DNA of 64,000 nt from Carnobacterium sp. CP1 (lineage in GTDB: Bacteria > Bacillota > Bacilli > Lactobacillales > Carnobacteriaceae): assembly GCF_001483965.1 (NCBI RefSeq), contig NZ_CP010796.1:2463501-2527500 (forward strand). The letters are read 5' to 3'. Shown one piece after another: positions 57,207 through 64,000 of the stretch. The position numbers and the translations under genes were made by a program. Each line of letters starts with the position of its first letter. Position 1 is the stretch's first letter. Under the pieces are notes generated by a model, which had not been told where the DNA came from, did no database searches, and worked only from the letters and a program-made list of their open reading frames with translations.

Positions 57207-57644
57207 ATGACAAAATTTAGTCAAGAAGAACTCAAACAAACATTAACTCCTATTCAATATGAAGTCACACAAAATGAAGCAACCGAACGTCCTTTTACTG
57301 GTGAATACGATGCTTTTTACGATGACGGTATTTTTGTAGACGTCGTCAGCGGCAAACCACTATTCTCTTCAACAGATAAATATGATGCTGGTTGTGGCTG
57401 GCCATCGTTTACTAAACCCATTGCTTCTGAAGAAGTTGTTGAAAAAATGGATCGCAAACTTGGTATGGCTCGAACAGAAGTACGCAGCAAAGAGGCAAAT
57501 TCTCATTTAGGGCATGTTTTTAATGACGGTCCAACAGAAGCTGGCGGTTTGCGTTATTGTATCAACTCTGCAGCTTTACGTTTTGTTCCAAAAGAAAAAC
57601 TAGAAGAAGAAGGGTATGGCACTTACCTTAACTTATTTGCTTAA
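57207..57644 (+). CDS. msrB: Peptide-methionine (R)-S-oxide reductase MsrB
   Basis: A 145-residue enzyme that repairs methionine R-sulfoxide in proteins. Signatures: [30 protein letters not shown] (about 63-71), [17 protein letters not shown] and the catalytic Cys in RYCINSAAL (about 116-124). The zinc CxxC pairs seen in many MsrB are absent, as in other Gram-positive members. ATG 57207 follows GAGGAGC; a longer in-frame start has no ribosome site. Not fused to MsrA. Confidence 0.95.
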   Translation: MTKFSQEELKQTLTPIQYEVTQNEATERPFTGEYDAFYDDGIFVDVVSGKPLFSSTDKYDAGCGWPSFTKPIASEEVVEKMDRKLGMARTEVRSKEANSHLGHVFNDGPTEAGGLRYCINSAALRFVPKEKLEEEGYGTYLNLFA

Positions 57645-57692
57645 CCGTATTAGATTCAAAACGGTAAAGAAAAACAGATCTAAAATGAATCC

Positions 57693-57730
57693 AACATCCT
57701 CTCTCAACTATGAGCAGAGGGTGTTTTCTT
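57693..57730 (+). terminator. Terminator of msrB
   Basis: AACATCCTCT (57693-57702) pairs with AGAGGGTGTT (57716-57725), with inner CTCA/TGAG pairing, and continues T-rich. Confidence 0.8.
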
Positions 57731-57782
57731 TATTCGAAAGATACATAATGAGCTGTGAAGTATAGAACGTTTCCAAGAAATA

Positions 57783-57813
57783 GAATGGGAGATTTTTTGA
57801 GAATCTCCCATTC
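57783..57813. other. Perfect 12-bp hairpin before ruvA
   Basis: GAATGGGAGATT (57783-57794) pairs with AATCTCCCATTC (57802-57813) around TTTTGAG. No T run follows on either strand, so it is not a clean terminator. It may be an operator, a second weak terminator or a leader fold. Confidence 0.5.
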
Positions 57814-57890
57814 CTTCCTAGAATATGATAGAATACTAAGGGAACAAGTGTGCTGTTTAGCAGCTTAGTAAAATGAATGGAGCTAAAAAC

Positions 57891-58505
57891 ATGTATGAGT
57901 ACATTAAAGGAGTGGTAACGTTTGTTACCCCAGCTTATGTGGTTGTTGAAACAGGAGGATTAGGCTATCTGCTTTATGTAGCTAACCCATTCCGTTTTTC
58001 CAGCAAACTAAATGAAGAAGTGACGATTTACGTCCATCAAGCTGTACGAGAAGATGCAATCACACTCTATGGATTTAAAGATTACAATGAAAAACAATTG
58101 TATTTAAAATTAATCAGTGTGTCAGGGATTGGACCAAAAAGCGGGTTAGCTATCTTAGCAAATGATGACCATTCAGGTTTAGTGCATGCGATTGAAAGCG
58201 AAGACGCCACTTACTTAATGAAATTTCCTGGTGTCGGAAAAAAAACTGCTTCTCAAATTATCTTAGATTTAAAAGGAAAATTGGATGATTTAGATATTCC
58301 AGCGGTTCTGACTGAAGGAAATATCCAGCAAGAATTAGCATTGCCTTCAAACCATGAACCGGCTAATGAAGCATTGGAAGCTTTAGCTGCGTTGGGATAC
58401 AGCGCAAGAGAAATCAAAAAAGTTGAACCTGAGATTCGAAAATTAACTAAGGAAACAACGGATGCTTATTTAAGAGAAGCTTTACGCTTATTGATGAAGA
58501 AATAA
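57891..58505 (+). CDS. ruvA: Holliday junction DNA helicase subunit RuvA
   Basis: A 204-residue junction-binding subunit. It has an N-terminal OB fold (MYEYIKGVVTFVTPAYVVVE), helix-hairpin-helix motifs (SVSGIGPKSGLAIL near 73-86 and FPGVGKKTASQII near 108-120) and a C-terminal domain III that contacts RuvB. ATG 57891 is chosen because GGAG at 57879-57882 is well spaced; an ATG at 57873 is in frame but has no site. It overlaps no gene, and ruvB follows 32 bp on. Confidence 0.95.
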   Translation: MYEYIKGVVTFVTPAYVVVETGGLGYLLYVANPFRFSSKLNEEVTIYVHQAVREDAITLYGFKDYNEKQLYLKLISVSGIGPKSGLAILANDDHSGLVHAIESEDATYLMKFPGVGKKTASQIILDLKGKLDDLDIPAVLTEGNIQQELALPSNHEPANEALEALAALGYSAREIKKVEPEIRKLTKETTDAYLREALRLLMKK

Positions 58506-58537
58506 GCAGGATCAAAATACAGAAAGGGTGAACAACA

Positions 58538-59545
58538 GTGACTTATGAAGACCGGATTATTTCTGGAGAAAGCGATAGTATGGACGAGCTATCGATTGAA
58601 AAATCCTTACGGCCACAGTACTTAAACCAATACATTGGACAAGCAAAATTAAAATTAGAACTAGGCATTTATATCGAAGCAGCTAAAAGCCGTGAAGAAG
58701 CTTTAGACCATGTTTTATTATATGGTCCTCCAGGATTAGGGAAAACGACCATGGCAATGGTTATTGCTAATGAAATGGCTGTTAACATACGAACCACTAG
58801 TGGGCCAGCTATCGAAAAAGCTGGTGATTTAGTAGCCCTTTTGAATGAATTAGAAGCAGGCGATGTGTTGTTTATCGATGAGATTCACCGGATGCCGAGA
58901 ATGGTAGAAGAAATGCTCTATTCTGCAATGGAAGATTATTTCGTTGACATCATTGTTGGGCAAGGACCGACGGCTCATCCCGTTCATTTTCCGTTGCCGC
59001 CCTTTACTTTGATTGGTGCGACCACACGTGCTGGGATGCTATCAGCGCCTCTTCGCGATCGTTTTGGAATCGTCTCGCATATGGAATATTATACGATCGA
59101 AGATTTAAGCGATATCGTCATCCGCTCAGCGGATATCTTTCAAACTGAGATTCATGATAGCGGAGCGTTGGAAATTGCCAAACGTTCTAGAGGAACACCA
59201 CGGGTTGCCAATCGGCTTTTGAAGCGTGTACGGGATTATGCGCAAGTCCAATCTGACGGCATCGTTAATCAAAAAGTAGCTGATGCAGCTTTATCAATGC
59301 TGCGTGTGGACCAAAAAGGACTGGATTATGTCGATCAAAAGATGGTTCGGACAATGATCGAAGTCTATGGCGGCGGGCCAGTAGGACTGTCTACTATAGC
59401 AGCAAATATTGGGGAAGAAATGGAAACGATCGAAGATATGGTCGAGCCGTATTTATTGCAAATGGGCTTTATTCAGCGTACTCCACGTGGTAGAATTGTA
59501 ACGCAGTTAGGTTTTGACCATCTTGGTTACCCTATAAACAACTAA
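58538..59545 (+). CDS. ruvB: Holliday junction DNA helicase motor RuvB
   Basis: A 335-residue AAA+ motor that drives branch migration on RuvA-bound junctions. [13 protein letters not shown] at the start, Walker [10 protein letters not shown] (about 65-73), Walker [11 protein letters not shown], sensor 1 [20 protein letters not shown] and the Arg finger region, then the winged helix with FIQRTPRGR near 310-318. GTG start preceded by AAAGGGTGA. Standard ruvAB-queA-tgt order of Firmicutes. Confidence 0.97.
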   Translation: MTYEDRIISGESDSMDELSIEKSLRPQYLNQYIGQAKLKLELGIYIEAAKSREEALDHVLLYGPPGLGKTTMAMVIANEMAVNIRTTSGPAIEKAGDLVALLNELEAGDVLFIDEIHRMPRMVEEMLYSAMEDYFVDIIVGQGPTAHPVHFPLPPFTLIGATTRAGMLSAPLRDRFGIVSHMEYYTIEDLSDIVIRSADIFQTEIHDSGALEIAKRSRGTPRVANRLLKRVRDYAQVQSDGIVNQKVADAALSMLRVDQKGLDYVDQKMVRTMIEVYGGGPVGLSTIAANIGEEMETIEDMVEPYLLQMGFIQRTPRGRIVTQLGFDHLGYPINN

Positions 59546-59566
59546 TAAAGACAGGAGCGTTTAAAC

Positions 59567-60598
59567 ATGTTATCAACAAATGATTTTGATTTTGAATTGC
59601 CTGAAGAGTTGATTGCTCAAACACCACTAGAAGATCGCTCCGGATCAAGACTTTTGATTTTGGATAAAGAAACTGGTGAAATAGAAGACAAGCACTTTAC
59701 AGCTATTTTAGATGAGTTACATGCAGGTGATGCCTTAGTAATGAATGACACGCGTGTTTTGCCAGCTCGTCTTTACGGAACCAAACCTGAAACAGGGGGA
59801 CACGTTGAGGTGTTGTTGTTAAAAAACACTTCAAATGATGAATGGGAAACATTAGTTAAGCCGGCTAAACGAGCTAAAGTTGGAACGGAAATTCATTTTG
59901 GAGATGGTCGTTTGAAAGCTGTGGTCAAAGAAGAATTGGATCATGGTGGACGAATCATTGATTTTTTTTATGACGGTATTTTTTTGGAAGTCTTAGAATC
60001 TCTTGGAGAAATGCCTTTACCGCCTTATATTAAAGAACGACTCGAAGACAATGAACGTTATCAAACGGTTTATGCAAAAGAAAATGGTTCAGCAGCTGCT
60101 CCTACAGCTGGTTTGCATTTTACTGAAGAGTTATTAGAAAAAATTAAAGCTAAAGGGGTTCAATTGGTTTTCTTAACATTACACGTCGGGTTAGGAACGT
60201 TCCGGCCCGTTAGCGTCGATTCCATTGAAGACCATGAAATGCATTCTGAATTTTACCGTTTATCTGAAGAAGCCGCTAGCCAATTAAATGAAGTAAAAAA
60301 GGCAGGTGGCAGAATTGTTGCTGTAGGAACAACTTCTATACGGACTCTTGAAACCATTGGGACAAAATTTAATGGCAGCATTCAAGCAGATAGCGGCTGG
60401 ACTAGTATCTTTATTTCTCCAGGCTATGAGTTTAAGTTAGTTGATGCTTTTACAACTAATTTTCATTTGCCTAAGTCAACTTTGGTTATGCTCGTCAGTG
60501 CTTTTGCGGGAAGAGAGCAGGTTCTAGCAGCTTATGAGCATGCTGTAAAAGAAAAATATCGGTTTTTCAGTTTTGGAGATGCGATGTTTGTAAAATAA
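59567..60598 (+). CDS. queA: S-adenosylmethionine:tRNA ribosyltransferase-isomerase QueA
   Basis: A 343-residue enzyme that adds epoxy-cyclopentane from SAM to preQ1 in tRNA, giving epoxyqueuosine. Family motifs: [44 protein letters not shown] (near 182-193), [13 protein letters not shown] and [24 protein letters not shown] precedes the ATG. tgt, the preceding step in queuosine synthesis, is not immediately adjacent: 656 bp with a candidate RNA gene separate them. Confidence 0.96.
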   Translation: MLSTNDFDFELPEELIAQTPLEDRSGSRLLILDKETGEIEDKHFTAILDELHAGDALVMNDTRVLPARLYGTKPETGGHVEVLLLKNTSNDEWETLVKPAKRAKVGTEIHFGDGRLKAVVKEELDHGGRIIDFFYDGIFLEVLESLGEMPLPPYIKERLEDNERYQTVYAKENGSAAAPTAGLHFTEELLEKIKAKGVQLVFLTLHVGLGTFRPVSVDSIEDHEMHSEFYRLSEEAASQLNEVKKAGGRIVAVGTTSIRTLETIGTKFNGSIQADSGWTSIFISPGYEFKLVDAFTTNFHLPKSTLVMLVSAFAGREQVLAAYEHAVKEKYRFFSFGDAMFVK

Positions 60599-60603
60599 AC
60601 AAC

Positions 60604-60645
60604 AAAAAAGAGAAGCGGGCTGAAAATGCCAACTTCTCCTTTGTT
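60604..60645. terminator. Bidirectional terminator between queA and the candidate RNA
   Basis: GAGAAG...GGC (60610-60620) pairs with GCC...CTTCTC (60628-60638). On the minus strand the stem runs straight into T6 (60609 to 60604), a stronger tract than on the plus strand. Confidence 0.8.
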
Positions 60646-60935
60646 TTAAGAGAGGTATGAGTGAACTTTTTTTTTAGAATCGAACTGTTTGGATATTAAA
60701 CTTCTTTTGAAAAAACGACATGTGATTCTTTTATACTTTATTCGTTGCGTTCATTTAAGCGTAAACTAACTATCGAGCTAAGATTTGTTTTTTTTAATCG
60801 CCTACTTAACTGATTGACTTAACTGAATGGTTATTGAAACTGGTAAATCGAAACTGAATGTTGATTTTATTTGTTTCTTTGAAGCTAAACAAAAAAGAAA
60901 GTTTGTCGTTCACTCATACGTGCATCTCTCTTTAC
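60604..60935 (-). ncRNA. Candidate non-coding RNA of about 330 nt
   Basis: No protein longer than a few residues fits here, yet the segment has transcription signals on the minus strand: a promoter at 60942-60970 and a terminator at 60604-60645. The predicted 5' part GTATGAGTGAAC (60919-60908) pairs perfectly over 12 bp with the 3' part (60666-60655), and the outer GAGAGA/TCTCTC stretches add to it, so the ends close the molecule. Five copies of CAGTT lie in the AT-rich interior. Two of them sit in a 13-bp tandem repeat (60804-60829). I do not recognise the family; motifs of tmRNA, RNase P RNA and SRP RNA are absent, and 6S RNA is not evident. Confidence 0.55.
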
Positions 60936-60941
60936 ACTCAT

Positions 60942-60970
60942 AATATAGCATGAAAAGGTATCGCTTACAA
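60942..60970 (-). promoter_or_regulatory. Promoter of the candidate RNA
   Basis: Read on the minus strand: TTGTAA (60970-60965), 17 bp, TATATT (60947-60942). Start expected near 60935. The interval 60971-61157 beyond it holds an AT-rich hairpin ATCGCAAAA / TTTTGCGAT (61078-61108) but no gene. Confidence 0.6.
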
Positions 60971-61157
60971 GTTAAGTGCTTAAGAAAACCAATTTATTTT
61001 AGGTTTCGGAAATAGACCGGTTTAAAAACTTGAATAGATTGAAAAATGTCGTAGTTCGTTTATTTTTAAAATACGGATCGCAAAAATATCTGTTTCTTAT
61101 TTTGCGATAAAAGGCTATATTAGGTGGTAATAAAAGCCTCTTAAGGTCTAAGCGGGT

Positions 61158-61186
61158 TTGCAAAAAAAGAAAATTCTTAGTATAGT
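61158..61186 (+). promoter_or_regulatory. Promoter of tgt
   Basis: TTGCAA (61158-61163), 17 bp, TATAGT (61181-61186). About 68 bp before the ATG. The short leader shows no preQ1 riboswitch. Confidence 0.7.
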
Positions 61187-61200
61187 TACTAAAGTGTTAA

Positions 61201-62400
<1,200 letters not shown>

Positions 62401-62490
62401 CAATTCTTAAAAATGTGTAGTACTGAAGGGCAAAGTTTGGTACAGTTAGTACTAGGCTAGATCGAATCGATGAAAGAATGGAGTGAAGAA

Positions 62491-62814
62491 ATGGATTTTA
62501 TTATTACTATTTTACCTTTTGCTGCGATTATGGGATTGATGTATTTTATGATGATCAAACCACAAAAAAAAGCGGCTGAAAAAACTAAAAACATGTTGGA
62601 CTCTTTGAAAAAAGGTGACGGTATTGTAACAATTGGTGGCTTGCATGGAATCGTTGATGAAATTAACGATGTAGAAAAAACGGTTGTTCTTGATTGTGAA
62701 GGCATTTTCTTAACCTTTGAAAGACGCGCAATTGCACGCATCAAAGATGTCGCTGTTGCCTCAACGATTGAAACATTTGAAGCCAATCCAGAAGATACCA
62801 ACGACGTAGAATAA
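62491..62814 (+). CDS. yajC: Preprotein translocase subunit YajC
   Basis: A 107-residue accessory of SecDF. One N-terminal span (about 4-23; FIITILPFAAIMGLMYFMM) is followed by IKPQKKAAE and a small beta domain with LKKGDGIVTIGGLHGIV (about 40-56). The acidic tail is usual. ATG 62491 has GGAGTGAAG right before it; the in-frame ATG at 62470 does not. Confidence 0.94.
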   Translation: MDFIITILPFAAIMGLMYFMMIKPQKKAAEKTKNMLDSLKKGDGIVTIGGLHGIVDEINDVEKTVVLDCEGIFLTFERRAIARIKDVAVASTIETFEANPEDTNDVE

Positions 62815-62836
62815 AATAAAAGCGATCATTTAGTGA

Positions 62837-62878
62837 AACAAAAGAGAGGATGAAGAGTCTTTTCTTTTGTTTTTTTTC
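62837..62878 (+). terminator. Terminator of yajC
   Basis: AACAAAAGA (62837-62845) pairs with TCTTTTGTT (62863-62871), followed by a T run. Confidence 0.75.
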
Positions 62879-62938
62879 ACTACTAAAAATGAATCAATAA
62901 TTGGGCAAAAAAATCCCCCAACGTAAGGAGTGTTTGAT

Positions 62939-63220
62939 TTGGCTAATGATTCAACACCTTTATTTGAAAAGTTGGAACCCTGGTTAAACTTGAAAATCCA
63001 AGAATTCCACACACTGGGTTACCAACAGATTACAAAAGAAGATCTATGGCATTATTTAATTTATTTTTCTTGGAAAAAAGCTATTCCCAAACATTATTAC
63101 CAACAAATTCGGCAAGTCATGACGTTGACTCCTAATGATTATTTAGATTTTGCCTCTGTAGAAGCGCTGATTTCTCCAGCTAGTTCATTAGACGATATGG
63201 ATTTAAAAAGTTTATTTTAA
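62939..63220 (+). CDS. comN: ComN-like post-transcriptional regulator
   Basis: A helical protein of about 93 residues of the ComN (YrzD) family, placed after tgt-yajC exactly as comN is in Bacillus. There ComN acts after transcription on comE mRNA and binds DivIVA, so it links competence to cell poles. Visible family text: KEDLWHYLIYFSWKK...P.HYY near 37-60 and LTPNDYLDFASVEAL near 66-80. TTG 62939 has AAGGAG 9 bases upstream; GTG 62930 overlaps that site. A short terminator follows. Confidence 0.8.
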   Translation: MANDSTPLFEKLEPWLNLKIQEFHTLGYQQITKEDLWHYLIYFSWKKAIPKHYYQQIRQVMTLTPNDYLDFASVEALISPASSLDDMDLKSLF

Positions 63221-63221
63221 G

Positions 63222-63243
63222 AAAAAGGCTAAGGCCTTTTTTT
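63222..63243 (+). terminator. Short terminator of comN
   Basis: AAAAGGC-TAA-GGCCTTTT with a T run (63222-63243). Confidence 0.7.
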
Positions 63244-63391
63244 ATATTCAATTGTGAATAAAGTTCTATTCTTATCGACAAGAGTTGTTTAGAAATCAAA
63301 CTAATTCAGATAGACGAAAATCAATTATAACCTTTATACGTTAGGGTTTTAAAGGCTTTTTGTAAAATGTTAAAAACTTTCCATTAAAAGC

Positions 63392-63420
63392 TTTACAATT
63401 TTTGAATAATAGCTTATGCT
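63392..63420 (+). promoter_or_regulatory. Promoter of adhE
   Basis: TTTACA (63392-63397), 17 bp, TATGCT (63415-63420). The interval 63244-63391 shows no gene. Confidence 0.65.
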
Positions 63421-63424
63421 TGTA

Positions 63425-63442
63425 TTGTGAAAAAGATAACAA
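63425..63442 (+). promoter_or_regulatory. Rex operator of adhE
   Basis: TTGTGA-AAAAGA-TAACAA matches the Rex consensus TTGTGA-N6-TCACAA at 11 of 12 positions. It starts 5 bp after the -10, so bound Rex would block transcription start. Rex leaves DNA when NADH is high, fitting an ethanol-forming enzyme that reoxidises NADH. Confidence 0.75.
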
Positions 63443-63464
63443 TAAGAAATAGGGGGAGTAAATG

Positions 63465-64000
63465 ATGACTTCTACAAATACAGCTTCTACAAACACGCTA
63501 GAAAAGATTGCGAAAACTGAAAAAAAGACCAATGGAAAAGAAAGAACGGTTCGCACTCAAATCGATGAAATGATTTGTAAAGGGAAAAAGTCTTTAACTA
63601 TGTTAGAAACATTTGATCAAGAAAAAATTGATCATATTGTCCATCAAATGGCTTTGGCAGGATTAAGTGAACACATGACATTAGCAAAAATGGCTGTTGA
63701 AGAAACTGGTCGCGGTATTTATGAAGATAAGTGCATTAAAAATATGTTTTCAACAGAATCTATTTGGAATTCGATTAAAGATAATAAAACAGTAGGAGTT
63801 ATCAGTGATGACGATCAATCACAGTTAATCGAAATAGCTACACCAGTGGGAATAGTCTGTGGGGTAACTCCAGTAACGAATCCAACTTCAACGACTTTAT
63901 TCAAAGCTTTGATTTCCATCAAAACAAGAAACCCGATCGTCTTTGCTTTTCATCCTAGTGCACAAAAATGCTCCGCAGCAGCAGCACAAGCGGTTTTAAC
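63465..64000 (+). CDS. adhE: Bifunctional acetaldehyde-CoA/alcohol dehydrogenase AdhE (N-terminal part)
   Basis: The first 178 codons of a gene that runs off the window. After a Thr/Asn/Lys-rich leader of about 30 residues, the text follows the aldehyde dehydrogenase half of AdhE: AKMAVEETGRGIYEDKCIKN, NKTVGVI, IATPVGIVCGVTPVTNPTSTT and FHPSAQKCS. AdhE turns acetyl-CoA to ethanol with two NADH under anaerobiosis and forms spirosomes. A stand-alone acetaldehyde dehydrogenase cannot be excluded without the 3' part. AGGGGGAG precedes a double ATG (63462/63465). Confidence 0.88.
   Translation, partial: MTSTNTASTNTLEKIAKTEKKTNGKERTVRTQIDEMICKGKKSLTMLETFDQEKIDHIVHQMALAGLSEHMTLAKMAVEETGRGIYEDKCIKNMFSTESIWNSIKDNKTVGVISDDDQSQLIEIATPVGIVCGVTPVTNPTSTTLFKALISIKTRNPIVFAFHPSAQKCSAAAAQAVL

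Noticed and set aside
60604-60935. tmRNA, RNase P RNA or SRP RNA identity for the intergenic RNA candidate
   Set aside because: The conserved core motifs of these RNAs are not present; the candidate is kept as unclassified.
62417-62453. TAGTACT...AGTACTA inverted repeat after tgt
   Set aside because: Short stem with a long loop and no T tract; not supported as a terminator.

Overview
The window is chromosomal DNA of a low-GC Gram-positive bacterium, most likely a lactic acid bacterium of the Carnobacterium type (order Lactobacillales). The backbone gene order follows Bacillus subtilis closely: efp-asp23-nusB-folD-xseAB-ispA-tlyA-argR-recN, ymfFHI-ymfM-pgsA-cinA-recA-rny-ymdB-mutSL and ruvAB-queA-tgt-yajC-comN. 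Sporulation genes are absent, and dxs is missing between ispA and tlyA, which fits an organism that makes isoprenoids from mevalonate. The genus is inferred from gene content and order; no rRNA gene is present to confirm it. I see no tRNA, rRNA, CRISPR array, prophage or transposase gene.

Layout. 0-9.6 kb: a SagA/PcsB-like secreted peptidoglycan hydrolase, a lipid kinase, an oligoendopeptidase (minus strand), an Mg2+ P-type ATPase (mgtA) behind an M-box riboswitch, a VanZ-like protein and YebC. 9.7-13.8 kb: a complete comGA-GG operon for the DNA-uptake pseudopilus. 13.9-23.3 kb: a housekeeping run (M24 peptidase, EF-P, Asp23, NusB, FolD, exonuclease VII, IspA, TlyA, ArgR, RecN). 23.3-27.5 kb: a structured intergenic element, a 38-residue membrane protein, CorA, a PepT-like peptidase and 6-phosphogluconate dehydrogenase. 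27.7-31.4 kb: a CovRS/ArlRS-like two-component system, then YidC and acylphosphatase on the minus strand. 31.6-36.6 kb: a DUF1033 protein, topoisomerase III and FtsK. 36.8-41.7 kb: a BMP-type nucleoside ABC importer. 41.9-57.1 kb: the ymf/EF-P modification genes, RodZ-like protein, PgsA, CinA, RecA, RNase Y, YmdB, MutS and MutL. 57.2-64 kb: MsrB, RuvAB, QueA, a candidate non-coding RNA, Tgt, YajC, ComN and the start of AdhE behind a Rex-like operator.

How the genes work together. Several systems are split across the window. EF-P carries Lys32 at the modified loop position, and the reductase YmfI with its associated M16 proteins lies about 29 kb away. Mg2+ uptake is represented by riboswitch-controlled MgtA and by CorA. 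Competence is represented by comG, comN, cinA and recA. Repair is represented by recN, recA, mutSL, ruvAB, xseAB and topB. The queuosine genes queA and tgt flank the candidate RNA.

The least ordinary parts are non-coding or very small. They are a minus-strand RNA candidate between queA and tgt with its own promoter, terminator and pairing ends; an acidic mini-ORF between the M-box terminator and mgtA; and a highly folded element of about 227 bp after recN. No large undescribed protein system is visible.
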